From positions 1-14,897 of the forward strand of contig DIAV01000339.1 in the NCBI GenBank assembly GCA_002415895.1: 14,897 bases of DNA, in the 5' to 3' direction. Within the stretch, counting starts at the first letter, position 1; every line of letters starts with the position of its first letter. The position numbers were made by a program, and so were the translations under genes. This stretch comes from Anaerolineales bacterium UBA5069. GTDB taxonomy: Bacteria > Chloroflexota > Anaerolineae > Caldilineales > Caldilineaceae. Under the pieces are notes generated by a model that saw only the letters and a list, made by a program, of their open reading frames with translations, did not search any database and was not told the DNA's origin. Below, piece after piece: positions 8,356 through 14,897 of the stretch.

Positions 8356-8662
8356 CGCACACCGCGTGCCGGGCTATAGGTATGGGGGACTGTTACGCAT
8401 GGTGCATCCTGCGTTGCACTGCCGATCAGTACCGAGTGGGGCACGGTGCTGAGCCCTTTCCAGTCGCGGGGGCGTTGCGCAGGCATAATCCCGTTGCGCT
8501 CACCTACTTTAGCAAAACGTGCGTATACGTGCAACCGAAGCACGCATGGCGTACTTGCGCATATCTGCAAAGGTAAAAGGCAACACAAACAAAGTCTGTG
8601 TACTGACTTTGTTTGTGTTGCCTATAAGCTGTAACTGCGACTGTGGCCCGGACGTGTGCTCG
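8356..8662. other. Intergenic region between the lipoprotein and cyclase genes
   Basis: This 307-bp gap must hold the promoter of the minus-strand cyclase gene and the terminator of the minus-strand lipoprotein gene. The terminator hairpin (8574-8623) is clear. No good promoter match is seen; a CCTATAG stretch lies just upstream of the cyclase start, without a recognisable -35. A plus-strand open frame that begins at 8519 inside this gap and reads on through the lipoprotein gene is judged a shadow frame. Confidence 0.55.
8574..8623 (-). terminator. Rho-independent terminator of the YceI lipoprotein gene
   Basis: The arms 8578-8596 and 8605-8623 are perfect reverse complements (19 bp) around an 8-nt loop. 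Read on the minus strand, the stem is followed by TTTT, and it starts 40 nt after the stop codon of the YceI gene. The stem is unusually long and perfect and, with a core rich in A and T, differs from its GC-rich surroundings. On the plus strand there is no T-run, so termination is expected on the minus strand only. Confidence 0.8.
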
Positions 8663-9460
8663 TTACTGCTCTACTGCCGTGAAGTCGAGCGTGACAGTGA
8701 CGCCGTCGGTTACCTTGAGCATGCCGGCAATGTCGGGCGGCTCAAAGCCAAAGTCGCGCATGTAGAGGAAGCTCTGTGCCGTGCCGACAAGTGTGCTGCC
8801 GTCGAGGATTGCACGCACATCCCATGTCTGCGGCAGCGTTGTCTCACGAATGGTCAAATCACCCGCCAGTTTAAAGGCGACTTCGCTGCCGAGCGCGGCG
8901 TCTGCGGGCAGCTCCGTAACTTCTGTGGCCTTAAAAGTGGCGAGCGGATAGGTGCTGGATTGCAGCCAATCGCGCCGTATGGCATTGTCGCGCCGAGGCC
9001 GATCACTGGTGAGGGTGCTGAGATCGACCACAAATTCGTTTGCACCAATGGCAAGCGAGGAGCCGTCGATGTTGAGTTCAATGGAGCCGGTAATCGATTG
9101 GGTTGCGCCTATGGCTGTGACAAAGGCGACGTTTTGGCCAAGAAACTCTTCATCCACCGCGTAGGTGGCCTTGCTGCCGGCGGGGTCAATGGCAAAGACG
9201 CGTGTCTCTATCGCGGCGGCGGCCGGTGCGGTTTCGAGCGCTTCTGTGGGCGCTGCGTTCGCGTCGGGTTCAGGTTCAACGATGGGCGCGGCCGTGGCGG
9301 CTTCATCTGCAGCGGTTTCTTCTGCGGTGGGCGCTGCGGTCGCAACTTCCGCCGCAGCAGGCGCTGCCTCTGCGGCGGGTGAAGCAGGCGCGCCGCACGC
9401 GGAAACGCTGATTGCGAGCGTGGCCAGTATTGCCAATAGGGTGATTTGTGGGCGTCTCAT
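8663..9460 (-). CDS. YceI-domain lipoprotein
   Basis: This is a 265-residue exported lipoprotein. Residues 1-21 are a lipoprotein signal peptide with lipobox VSA-C22, so the mature protein should be anchored to the membrane by C22. Residues 23-85 are a low-complexity linker of Ala, Pro, Glu and Thr, and about 88-265 form a YceI-like domain. Supporting landmarks include FAIDPAGSKATYAVDEEF near the start, a SDRPRRDNAIRRDWL segment followed by YPLATF, and a short conserved-looking C-terminus ending LDFTAVEQ. YceI proteins are lipocalin-like and bind isoprenoid-type hydrophobic ligands; the ligand here is unknown. ATG 9460 was chosen because it begins the signal peptide directly; GGAGAG lies about 11 nt upstream, slightly far. 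The frame remains open to 9586, but that extension would bury the signal peptide. Hairpin terminators lie on both sides, so the gene is probably a single transcription unit. Confidence 0.88.
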   Translation of the reverse strand: MRRPQITLLAILATLAISVSACGAPASPAAEAAPAAAEVATAAPTAEETAADEAATAAPIVEPEPDANAAPTEALETAPAAAAIETRVFAIDPAGSKATYAVDEEFLGQNVAFVTAIGATQSITGSIELNIDGSSLAIGANEFVVDLSTLTSDRPRRDNAIRRDWLQSSTYPLATFKATEVTELPADAALGSEVAFKLAGDLTIRETTLPQTWDVRAILDGSTLVGTAQSFLYMRDFGFEPPDIAGMLKVTDGVTVTLDFTAVEQ

Positions 9461-9636
9461 ATGAGCATTGTCTCTCCGGGTGGCGCGATGTTTTGCGCGT
9501 CGCTGTGGTGGATGGTCTTGCACGACGAGGTTACGCAGCGCGCAGTCTGAAGCAAGGGCAGGATGAAACATGTAAGCCTGCTCCATTCTTAGAATTCTTT
9601 AACGTTAAACCCTTTTGCAGAGAAGCACGCCCGATG

Positions 9637-9684
9637 AAAACAGAAACGGCGGCACATGCAGGAGAGGCCCCGCATGTGCCGCCG
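9637..9684 (-). terminator. Rho-independent terminator of sucCD
   Basis: CGGCGGCACATGC (9647-9659) is perfectly complementary to 9672-9684, giving a 13-bp GC-rich stem with a 12-nt loop. On the minus strand it is followed by the T-rich sequence TTTCTGTTTT. It begins 50 nt after the sucD stop codon, which fits the end of the sucCD transcript. Confidence 0.8.
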
Positions 9685-9734
9685 ATGTTGTTGCTTCCGG
9701 GCCGAATCGACCGGCCGACCTTTTGACTATCTGA

Positions 9735-10613
9735 TTAACCGCGACCAAACGATGCGGCAACAAGCTGCGCGATTTCGTCGGGGTGGCGCGCCACCTTTGC
9801 TCCGGCCGCGGCCAACGCTTCCATTTTCTCGGCGGCGGTGCCTTCGCCACCCGAGATGATGGCCCCCGCATGGCCCATGCGCCGCCCGGGGGGGGCAGTC
9901 TGCCCGGCAATGAAGGCTGTCACAGGTTTCTTCATTTCGGACTTGATGTATTCGGCTGCCTTCTGCTCATCGGTGCCGCCAATTTCACCAATGAAGACAA
10001 CGTGTTCCGTCTCCTCGTCGGCCTCAAAGAGCTGAAGCACATCCAGGAAGGTGGTGCCGATAATGGGATCGCCGCCAATGCCGATGGCCGTGCTCTGGCC
10101 AATGCCGCGTGCCGTGAGGGCGTAGACAACCTCGTAGGTGAGCGTACCCGAGCGGCTGACAAGCCCCACATTGCCCGGGATGTGAATGTGGCCCGGCATA
10201 ATGCCTACTTTGGCTTGCCCGGGTGTAATCAGCCCGGGACAGTTGGGGCCAATCAGGCGCGTGTTGGTGGTGTCGAGATAGGCGCGCACCTGCACCATGT
10301 CCAGCGCAGGCACGCCTTCGGTAATGCAAATGACAAGCGCAATGCCCGCATCGGCCGCCTCAATAATGGCATCGGCTGCGCCGCGCGCCGGTACGTAGAT
10401 GATGCTTGTATTGGCGTCAAGCGCCTCCACGGCTTCGCTCACTGTGTCGAAGACGGGGATGGTGTCGAGCGCCCACTCGCCACCCTTGCCCGGCGTAACG
10501 CCTGCCACAACGTTGGTGCCATACTCGACCATTTGCTGCGTGTGGAAGAGCCCTTCGCGGCCGGTGATGCCTTGCACAACCAGACGTGTATCTTTGCCGA
10601 CAAGAATGCTCAT
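9735..10613 (-). CDS. Succinyl-CoA synthetase (ADP/GDP-forming) alpha subunit
   Basis: This cytoplasmic TCA-cycle enzyme subunit joins the SucC beta subunit to convert succinyl-CoA, phosphate and a nucleoside diphosphate into succinate, CoA and a nucleoside triphosphate. Its 292 residues match the usual length. It opens with the CoA-binding Rossmann domain (VQGITGREG at 13-21; GVTPGKGG at 38-45). GPNCPG (122-127) and SRSGTLTYE (153-161) are typical of the family. The phosphohistidine is H248 in [10 protein letters not shown]. Its ATG overlaps the sucC stop as ATGA (10610-10613), indicating translational coupling. A hairpin terminator follows. Nothing about the gene looks unusual. Confidence 0.98.
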   Translation of the reverse strand: MSILVGKDTRLVVQGITGREGLFHTQQMVEYGTNVVAGVTPGKGGEWALDTIPVFDTVSEAVEALDANTSIIYVPARGAADAIIEAADAGIALVICITEGVPALDMVQVRAYLDTTNTRLIGPNCPGLITPGQAKVGIMPGHIHIPGNVGLVSRSGTLTYEVVYALTARGIGQSTAIGIGGDPIIGTTFLDVLQLFEADEETEHVVFIGEIGGTDEQKAAEYIKSEMKKPVTAFIAGQTAPPGRRMGHAGAIISGGEGTAAEKMEALAAAGAKVARHPDEIAQLVAASFGRG

Positions 10614-11782
10614 GCGTGCTGCTCCTTCGATTGACCGCGCGATTCTGCGCCGGATTGTGATGCGGCAACGGCCTTCTGCGCGGCGTCGGCGAGGCTGGTG
10701 GCGGTGATGAGGTTGGCTTCGGCCAGAATGCGCCGCCCTTCTTCCTCGTTTGTGCCCACAAGGCGCACGACAAAGGGCACGCGCACTGTAAGCGTGTCTA
10801 TGGCTTGCAGAATGCCGCGTGCAACTTCGTCACAGCGCGTGATGCCACCAAAGATGTTGATGAGCACGGCCTTGACGCGTTTCTCGGCAAGGATGATGCG
10901 CAACGCCGCCGCGACCTTGTCGGACTGTGCGCCGCCGCCAATATCGAGGAAGTTGGCGGGGTCGCCGCCATAGTATTTGATGATGTCCATGGTGGCCATG
11001 GCCAGCCCTGCGCCATTGACCATGCAGCCAATTTCGCCGTCGAGGTTGATATAGGAGAGACCGAAACGGTGCGCTTCCTGCTCGGCGGCATTTTCTTCAT
11101 CGGGGTCGCGCATCTCCGCAATATTGGGGTGGCGGAAGAGTGCGCTGTCGTCTACGGCGATCTTGCCGTCCACGGCCACAAGGCGGCCGTCTCCCGTGAT
11201 CACCAGCGGGTTAATTTCGGCCAGCGACGCGTCACTTGCCATGTAGGTCGTGTACAACGCCTTGGCAATGCGCATGAATTCGGTGGTGTGGGCGCGTGGC
11301 AGGCCAATGCCGTCGGCCAGGTTGCGCGCCTGGTGGTCGCGCAGCCCCAGGAAGGGATGCACAGCCACGCTAACAATCTTTTCGGGCGTGTCACGCGCAA
11401 CTTGCTCAATTTCTACGCCACCTTCACTGGAGGCCATAAGGACAACGCGGCGGCGGCCGCGATCCAGCACTGCGCCCAGATAGATTTCAGTAGCGATATC
11501 GGCGGCTTCATCCACAAGGACCTTTTTTACGGTGAGTCCCTTGATGTTCATGCCGAGGATGGCTTCGGCCTTGACTTCGGCATCAGCGGGGGTTTGTGCC
11601 ACCTTGATGCCGCCTGCCTTGCCACGCCCGCCCACAAGCACCTGTGATTTGACGACCACAGGCTTGCCCAGACGCACGGCAATGTCGCGCACCTGCGTGG
11701 GGGTGGTGGCCACCTCGCCATTGGGAATGGGAATACCGTACTTGGCAAAAATCCGTTTTGACTGATACTCGTGCAGGTTCAA
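10610..11782 (-). CDS. Succinyl-CoA synthetase (ADP/GDP-forming) beta subunit
   Basis: This is the 390-residue nucleotide-binding partner of the alpha subunit. It begins [12 protein letters not shown], the standard family start. The ATP-grasp fold includes GGRGKAGG (51-58), AEINPLV (188-194), [12 protein letters not shown] (256-267) and a C-terminal domain with [13 protein letters not shown] (312-324). The start codon is TTG, not ATG: it is fixed by the family N-terminus and by AGGGAGG 7 nt upstream. The last residues (about 375-390, GQSKEQHA) are a polar extension. The stop overlaps the sucD start by 4 nt. The two genes clearly form one operon read leftwards, with the promoter in the divergent region to the right. 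Preference for ATP or GTP cannot be told from the sequence by eye. Confidence 0.98.
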   Translation of the reverse strand: MNLHEYQSKRIFAKYGIPIPNGEVATTPTQVRDIAVRLGKPVVVKSQVLVGGRGKAGGIKVAQTPADAEVKAEAILGMNIKGLTVKKVLVDEAADIATEIYLGAVLDRGRRRVVLMASSEGGVEIEQVARDTPEKIVSVAVHPFLGLRDHQARNLADGIGLPRAHTTEFMRIAKALYTTYMASDASLAEINPLVITGDGRLVAVDGKIAVDDSALFRHPNIAEMRDPDEENAAEQEAHRFGLSYINLDGEIGCMVNGAGLAMATMDIIKYYGGDPANFLDIGGGAQSDKVAAALRIILAEKRVKAVLINIFGGITRCDEVARGILQAIDTLTVRVPFVVRLVGTNEEEGRRILAEANLITATSLADAAQKAVAASQSGAESRGQSKEQHA

Positions 11783-11789
11783 ACGTCAG

Positions 11790-11796
11790 CCTCCCT
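11790..11796 (-). promoter_or_regulatory. Strong Shine-Dalgarno site fixing the TTG start of sucC
   Basis: The minus strand reads AGGGAGG here, with 7 nt before the TTG at 11782-11780. This strong site supports initiation at a rare start codon; no in-frame ATG lies near the family's expected N-terminus. Confidence 0.8.
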
Positions 11797-12043
11797 TGCA
11801 GGTGAAGCCGGCGCGCCGGTTGGGGCAGCGGAGGCTCTGGATGGGCCGGTTTATTGCATGTCAAATGGTGCTGCGCCGACAATTGGGTTGTTGCATGGGC
11901 AATCTACAGCCCCATTCTAGGCATGGGCGCGCGCCAGCGCAAATAGTTTGGGTGCTAAAGTGTGGACTGCGGGCGCAAGCAGCGGTGTGCACCTGCCCGC
12001 GGCTTGAGGCCCCACTTTCCGCCTTGTCAAAAAGGCCATCAAC

Positions 12044-12061
12044 GCGCATGTGCGCTAAAAT
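12044..12061 (+). promoter_or_regulatory. Palindrome abutting a possible -10 box upstream of the NUDIX gene
   Basis: GCGCA-TG-TGCGC (12044-12055) is a perfect short palindrome directly followed by TAAAAT (12056-12061), which matches five of six bases of the -10 consensus and lies 38 nt before the NUDIX start. No good -35 is found at 16-18 nt spacing. The arrangement could be an operator overlapping a promoter, but this is tentative. Confidence 0.25.
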
Positions 12062-12099
12062 GGGAAAATCGCGCCAATGCGGGCGCAAGAGCGAGGACT

Positions 12100-12621
12100 A
12101 TGGCCGGCCCGACATTTGTTTTCTGCCCACTCTGTGGATTGCCGCTGGTGCAGGCCATGCGCCACGGCGCATTGCGCCCGACGTGCACTGCGTGTGGCTA
12201 TGTGCACTTCCATGATCCCAAAGTAGCGGTTGTCGCGCTGGTGGTCAACGGCGCGTCAGTCCTTCTCATTCGGCGGGGCGTGCCGCCGGGCAAGGGGCTG
12301 TGGGCGCTGCCGGGTGGTTTTATGGATGCGGACGAACTCCCCGAAGCTGCGCTTCAGCGTGAACTGCGCGAAGAAGCGGGCATCACCGTGCAGGTTGGCG
12401 CGTTGCTTGCCATTCATCCGCTGCGCGTGGGCGATGCGGTGCGCGGTATTGTGCTGGCTTATGGCGCAAGCGTGGCGCCGCCCCAGGCTGCGTCCGTATT
12501 CCTTGTGGCCGGAGATGATGTAACCGACGCGCGCTGGTTTCACTGCGACGCATTGCCCGCCGAACTTGCTTTCGACTCGACGCGCAGCCTGCTGGCTGCC
12601 TGGGCTGCAGGCTGCACGTAG
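12100..12621 (+). CDS. NUDIX hydrolase with N-terminal zinc ribbon
   Basis: This is a 173-residue cytoplasmic hydrolase of a nucleoside diphosphate linked to another group. An N-terminal zinc ribbon has C9-x2-C12 and C29-x2-C32, followed by a NUDIX fold. The NUDIX box runs from G73 to I95 and contains all the catalytic positions: G73, E79, R87-E88, E91-E92, G94. The preceding LWALPGG segment is typical. Zinc-ribbon NUDIX proteins include NADH pyrophosphatase NudC, but this one lacks the long N-terminal domain and I do not see NudC's specificity motif, so the substrate is undetermined. ATG 12100 was chosen because it lies just before the zinc ribbon and has GAGG 3 nt upstream, a short spacing. 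The frame is open upstream to 11962 with no recognisable domain. The next gene begins 92 bp downstream on the same strand and may be cotranscribed. Confidence 0.92.
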   Translation: MAGPTFVFCPLCGLPLVQAMRHGALRPTCTACGYVHFHDPKVAVVALVVNGASVLLIRRGVPPGKGLWALPGGFMDADELPEAALQRELREEAGITVQVGALLAIHPLRVGDAVRGIVLAYGASVAPPQAASVFLVAGDDVTDARWFHCDALPAELAFDSTRSLLAAWAAGCT

Positions 12622-12713
12622 GCGGGGATACGGCTGCGCAGCAACAATCAATCGTCCAAACAAACAATCATTCCATTTGTAGCGTATTCAATTCGGATGA
12701 AAAGGAGTACCGC

Positions 12714-13802
12714 ATGAGCTTGACAGACCTCGCAACGGAAGCGCAACGAGCCGCGGCCGGCGAGCAAAGGACCTATCTGGTAACTGGCGGGGCCGGCTTT
12801 TTGGGCATTAACATTGTGCGCCATCTGTTGGCGCGCGGCCACAAGGTTGTCTCCCTCGACATTGCCGATTTCGCGTATCCCGAGCGCAGCCGCATCACCG
12901 AAATTCGCGGCGACATTCGCAATGCGGCGACGGTCATTCGCGCGATGGAGGGCATCGACATCGTCATCCACACGGCGGCGGCGCTGCCCCTCTACAGCCC
13001 GGCAGACATCTACAGCACCGACATTGACGGCGTGCGCATCATGCTGACTGTAGCGCAGAATTTCGGCGTCGAGCGCTTTGTGCACATCTCGTCGACGGCT
13101 GTCTATGGCATCCCTGACCATCACCCCCTCTACGAGACGGACCGCCTCGACGGTGTGGGTCCCTATGGCGAATCCAAGGTGCTGGTGGAGAGCATTTGCG
13201 AGGGCTTTCGCAAGCAGGGGATGTGCATCCCCATTATTCGCCCCAAGTCCTTTGTTGGCCCGGAGCGGCTGGGTGTCTTTGCGCTCTTTTACGATTGGGC
13301 CAAGGATGGCAAGAACTTCCCCGTGCTGGGCAGCGGCAACAACCGCTACCAGTTGCTCGACGTGGAGGATCTCTGCGATGCGATCTATCTCACCTGCACG
13401 CTGCCGTGCGCGACTGTGAACGATACCTTCAACATTGGTGCGAAGGAGTTCACGACGCTGCGCGAGGATTACCAGGCGGTGCTCGACTATGCCGGCTTTG
13501 GCGGGCGCATTGTGTCGATTCCCGCTGACCCAGCAATCATGACGCTGCGCGCGCTGGAGAAGGTGAAGCTGTCGCCGCTCTACAAGTGGGTGTACGAGAC
13601 GGTGACGGAGGATTCATTCGTATCGATTGAGAAGGCGGAGCGGGTGCTGGGTTATGCGCCCCGCTTCTCGAACAAACAGGCGATGATCCGCAACTACCAG
13701 TGGTACCTTGAGCACATGAACGAATTTGAGGGGCAGTCGGGCGTTTCGCACCGCGTGCCGTGGAAGCAGGGCGCGCTCGCCATTGCCAAGCTGGTCTTCT
13801 AG
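12714..13802 (+). CDS. NAD-dependent epimerase/dehydratase (extended SDR family)
   Basis: This is a 362-residue cytoplasmic oxidoreductase. After a short polar leader (1-18), a Rossmann fold begins with TGGAGFLG (24-31). An acidic residue, D49, at the end of the second strand suggests NAD rather than NADP. The catalytic residues are S126 or S127 with T128 nearby, and Y151-x3-K155 in YGESK. The C-terminal substrate-binding half is complete (about 190-340), so the enzyme looks intact. Members act on nucleotide sugars, sterol-like or other alcohol substrates; nothing here fixes the substrate, and no glycosyltransferase or sugar-pathway gene is next to it. ATG 12714 has AAGGAG 6 nt upstream. A canonical terminator follows 60 nt after the stop. 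Confidence 0.95.
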   Translation: MSLTDLATEAQRAAAGEQRTYLVTGGAGFLGINIVRHLLARGHKVVSLDIADFAYPERSRITEIRGDIRNAATVIRAMEGIDIVIHTAAALPLYSPADIYSTDIDGVRIMLTVAQNFGVERFVHISSTAVYGIPDHHPLYETDRLDGVGPYGESKVLVESICEGFRKQGMCIPIIRPKSFVGPERLGVFALFYDWAKDGKNFPVLGSGNNRYQLLDVEDLCDAIYLTCTLPCATVNDTFNIGAKEFTTLREDYQAVLDYAGFGGRIVSIPADPAIMTLRALEKVKLSPLYKWVYETVTEDSFVSIEKAERVLGYAPRFSNKQAMIRNYQWYLEHMNEFEGQSGVSHRVPWKQGALAIAKLVF

Positions 13803-13862
13803 ATTGATGGCGGCGTAGAAGCAACATTGCAACGCAATGCCGCCAGGTATGCAAAGAAACGC

Positions 13863-13910
13863 AGAGAGCAGGTATCAGCCGGTTTGATCGCTGATATCTG
13901 CTCTCTTTTT
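13863..13910 (+). terminator. Rho-independent terminator of the SDR gene
   Basis: The arms 13863-13879 and 13890-13906 pair over 17 bp, with one G-U wobble, around a 10-nt loop. The stem is directly followed by a T-run on the plus strand. It lies between two convergent genes, so the stem may also help stop the minus-strand transcript from the alanine-rich protein gene, although the T-tract on that side (GCGTTTCTTT) is poor. Confidence 0.88.
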
Positions 13911-13936
13911 GAGATCGAAGCGCCGGTGCTGCTCTT

Positions 13937-14665
13937 CTAGAAGTGTACGGTGCTGTCGGGCGCACTCAGTTCGTCGTCTGCTGCACCTGTGGTGCTGGGC
14001 GGCGCAACAGGCGGCTGTATGGCCGAGCGGTTTTCAATGATGATGCTCTGCGTGCCGTCTTCGTCAACAACCGACGCGACAGTGGCGCTTGCGCCCTCGC
14101 CCGACTTCTTCGCTGTATCCTGCTGGCCAAGCCACTTCTCCAGCGAGACGGCGGCGGCGGAAAACCCCTTCACAAGGCCATCAGCAATATCTTGAAAGGT
14201 CCTGCTGCTCTTCACCTGATCGGTAATCCGATCGGTCGTCTCTTCCATCTTGGCCGTGAAGCGCTTGGCGTCGTCAGTTTCAGAGAGCTTCTTGACCTGT
14301 TCCTCAATCGCCGCGGCGATGCCTGTCAGCCCCCTGATGACGGAATCCTGTATCTCCTTGCGCTGCTCGCTCTCCCACGCCGTGCGGGCACTGTTGGCCA
14401 CTTCATTGCTCAGGCGCTCTACGGTTTGGGTGAGCTCGTCCACGGCGGCCCGGGTCGACTTCGATGCGCTGCCTGCGGCTGAGGAGGCAGCATCGGCTGC
14501 CTTTTCGGCCGCGTCAGCTGTCGCATCGGCTGCTTTGGATGCTGCGCTGGAGACGGCATCGGCTGCCGAGGTTGCGCCCTGCTGAACGGCACTTGCGGCC
14601 TGTTCGGCGGCATCCTTGGCGGCGTCGGCTGCACTGTTGAAGCTGTCATTCAAATTGTCGGACAT
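13937..14665 (-). CDS. Alanine-rich LEA/apolipoprotein-like helical protein of unknown function
   Basis: I do not recognise a named family. The 242-residue product has no signal peptide or membrane segment. Residues about 11-68 are an Ala/Ser/Asp/Lys-rich stretch with recurring AADA and AAEKAADAA units, expected to be long amphipathic helix of the kind seen in LEA group 3 and apolipoprotein-like proteins. Residues about 70-182 are charged helix, probably coiled coil, with SNEVANSARTAW and a conserved-looking LEKWLGQQ end. The tail (183-242) is Pro/Ser/Asp-rich and probably disordered. Possible roles are desiccation protection, coating of lipid or polymer surfaces (phasin-like), or scaffolding; none is shown. 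ATG 14665 was chosen because AAGGAGAGG lies upstream and the frame upstream (to 14731) is cysteine-containing and overlaps a promoter candidate. The gene converges on the SDR gene. Confidence 0.85.
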   Translation of the reverse strand: MSDNLNDSFNSAADAAKDAAEQAASAVQQGATSAADAVSSAASKAADATADAAEKAADAASSAAGSASKSTRAAVDELTQTVERLSNEVANSARTAWESEQRKEIQDSVIRGLTGIAAAIEEQVKKLSETDDAKRFTAKMEETTDRITDQVKSSRTFQDIADGLVKGFSAAAVSLEKWLGQQDTAKKSGEGASATVASVVDEDGTQSIIIENRSAIQPPVAPPSTTGAADDELSAPDSTVHF

Positions 14666-14726
14666 GGTGATCCTCTCCTTGCATGGAAAATGGCATGCCG
14701 CGTGGCAGCCTGAATTGTTCTCATTG

Positions 14727-14755
14727 ATCATACTCTACGCAATGGGGCGCGAAAA
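14727..14755 (-). promoter_or_regulatory. Candidate promoter of the alanine-rich protein gene
   Basis: On the minus strand TATGAT (14732-14727) matches five of six bases of a -10 box, with TTTTCG at 14755-14750 as a weak -35 at 17-nt spacing. Transcription would begin near 14720, leaving a leader of about 55 nt before the ATG at 14665. This is consistent with starting translation at 14665 instead of at the upstream in-frame codon. The remaining sequence to the window end (14756-14897) has no gene; it contains the palindrome ATACCGGTAT at 14821-14830. Confidence 0.35.
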
Positions 14756-14897
14756 GTTGCTTGGACTTTTTTGTTGCGAGGGACTAGCCGTCTGCAAATG
14801 CGTTGGTCTCTACTACAGCGATACCGGTATGAAAACAACATCGCAACACAAAGCCACAAAGGAGCGCGAAGCGACGCATAGAACAGCAACCGCGGAA

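Larger units (their letters stand above)
11783..12099. other. Divergent intergenic region between sucC and the NUDIX gene
   Basis: These 317 bp contain no convincing gene. They should hold the leftward sucCD promoter and the rightward NUDIX promoter. A leftward candidate pairs TTGTCG (complement of 11877-11882) with TGCAAT 18 nt further; a perfect TTGACA (complement of 11859-11864) also occurs but lacks a good -10 at 17 nt. On the plus strand a 12-bp palindrome (12044-12055) sits next to TAAAAT (12056-12061), described separately. A plus-strand frame starting at 11796 overlaps the NUDIX gene and has arginine/cysteine-rich, shadow-like composition. Confidence 0.5.

Noticed and set aside
8519..9382. 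Long plus-strand open frame, 287 codons
   Set aside because: It runs opposite the YceI lipoprotein gene and through its terminator hairpin; its Cys/Gly/Arg-rich product has no recognisable domain, while the minus strand shows a signal peptide and family motifs.
9783..10634. Long plus-strand open frame, 283 codons
   Set aside because: It is antisense to sucD, a certain gene; the length comes from high GC content.
11796..12215. Plus-strand open frame in the sucC-NUDIX gap
   Set aside because: It overlaps the NUDIX start in another frame, has no ribosome binding site and has shadow-like composition.
13809..13844. Nested inverted repeats GGCGGC/GCCGCC and ATTGC/GCAAT after the SDR gene
   Set aside because: Short arms with an asymmetric interior and no T-run; the terminator just downstream explains transcript ending better.
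14666..14731. Upstream extension of the alanine-rich protein to 14731
   Set aside because: The extra 22 residues overlap a candidate -10 box, while ATG 14665 has a strong AAGGAGAGG site.

Overview
The window is about 14.9 kb of high-GC bacterial chromosome (roughly 60% GC by eye). Several traits suggest a member of the Chloroflexota, perhaps near Caldilineales or Anaerolineae: a giant cyclase/ATPase/TPR protein, a secreted DNRLRE-type protein ending in a YLPMV tail, a YceI lipoprotein and a zinc-ribbon NUDIX protein. This assignment is from gene style only; there is no rRNA or other marker to confirm it. No tRNA, rRNA, CRISPR array, insertion sequence or phage gene was seen.

Left part (1-8355). 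A 377-bp leader holds a G-run/C-run hairpin and a long-range inverted repeat. A Crp-type regulator (378-1178, +) follows, then after 76 bp a large secreted protein with a DNRLRE domain and an HEFGH zinc-protease motif (1255-4029, +). Facing them is a 1426-residue protein (4075-8355, -) made of two class III cyclase domains, an AAA/STAND-type ATPase and a TPR tail. This is the architecture of animal soluble adenylyl cyclase. The first cyclase domain carries the metal aspartates and the second carries the transition-state Asn and Arg, so the pair should build one active site. The neighbouring Crp-type protein keeps the residues that bind cAMP in E. coli CRP. A cyclic-nucleotide producer and a likely receptor therefore sit on either side of a secreted enzyme. 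This is the most interesting point of the window, but the functional link is inferred from proximity only.

Middle part (8356-11782, all on the minus strand). The order of transcription is sucC-sucD (succinyl-CoA synthetase, 4-nt ATGA overlap, sucC starting at TTG), a hairpin terminator, a YceI-domain lipoprotein, and a second very strong hairpin terminator upstream of the cyclase gene. The sucCD genes are core TCA-cycle metabolism.

Right part (11783-14897). A 317-bp divergent intergenic region separates sucC from a NUDIX hydrolase with an N-terminal zinc ribbon (12100-12621, +). An extended-SDR NAD-dependent epimerase/dehydratase (12714-13802, +) follows. A canonical terminator then lies between it and a convergent gene for an alanine-rich, LEA/apolipoprotein-like helical protein (13937-14665, -). 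The last 230 bp hold only the probable promoter of that gene and a short ataccggtat palindrome.
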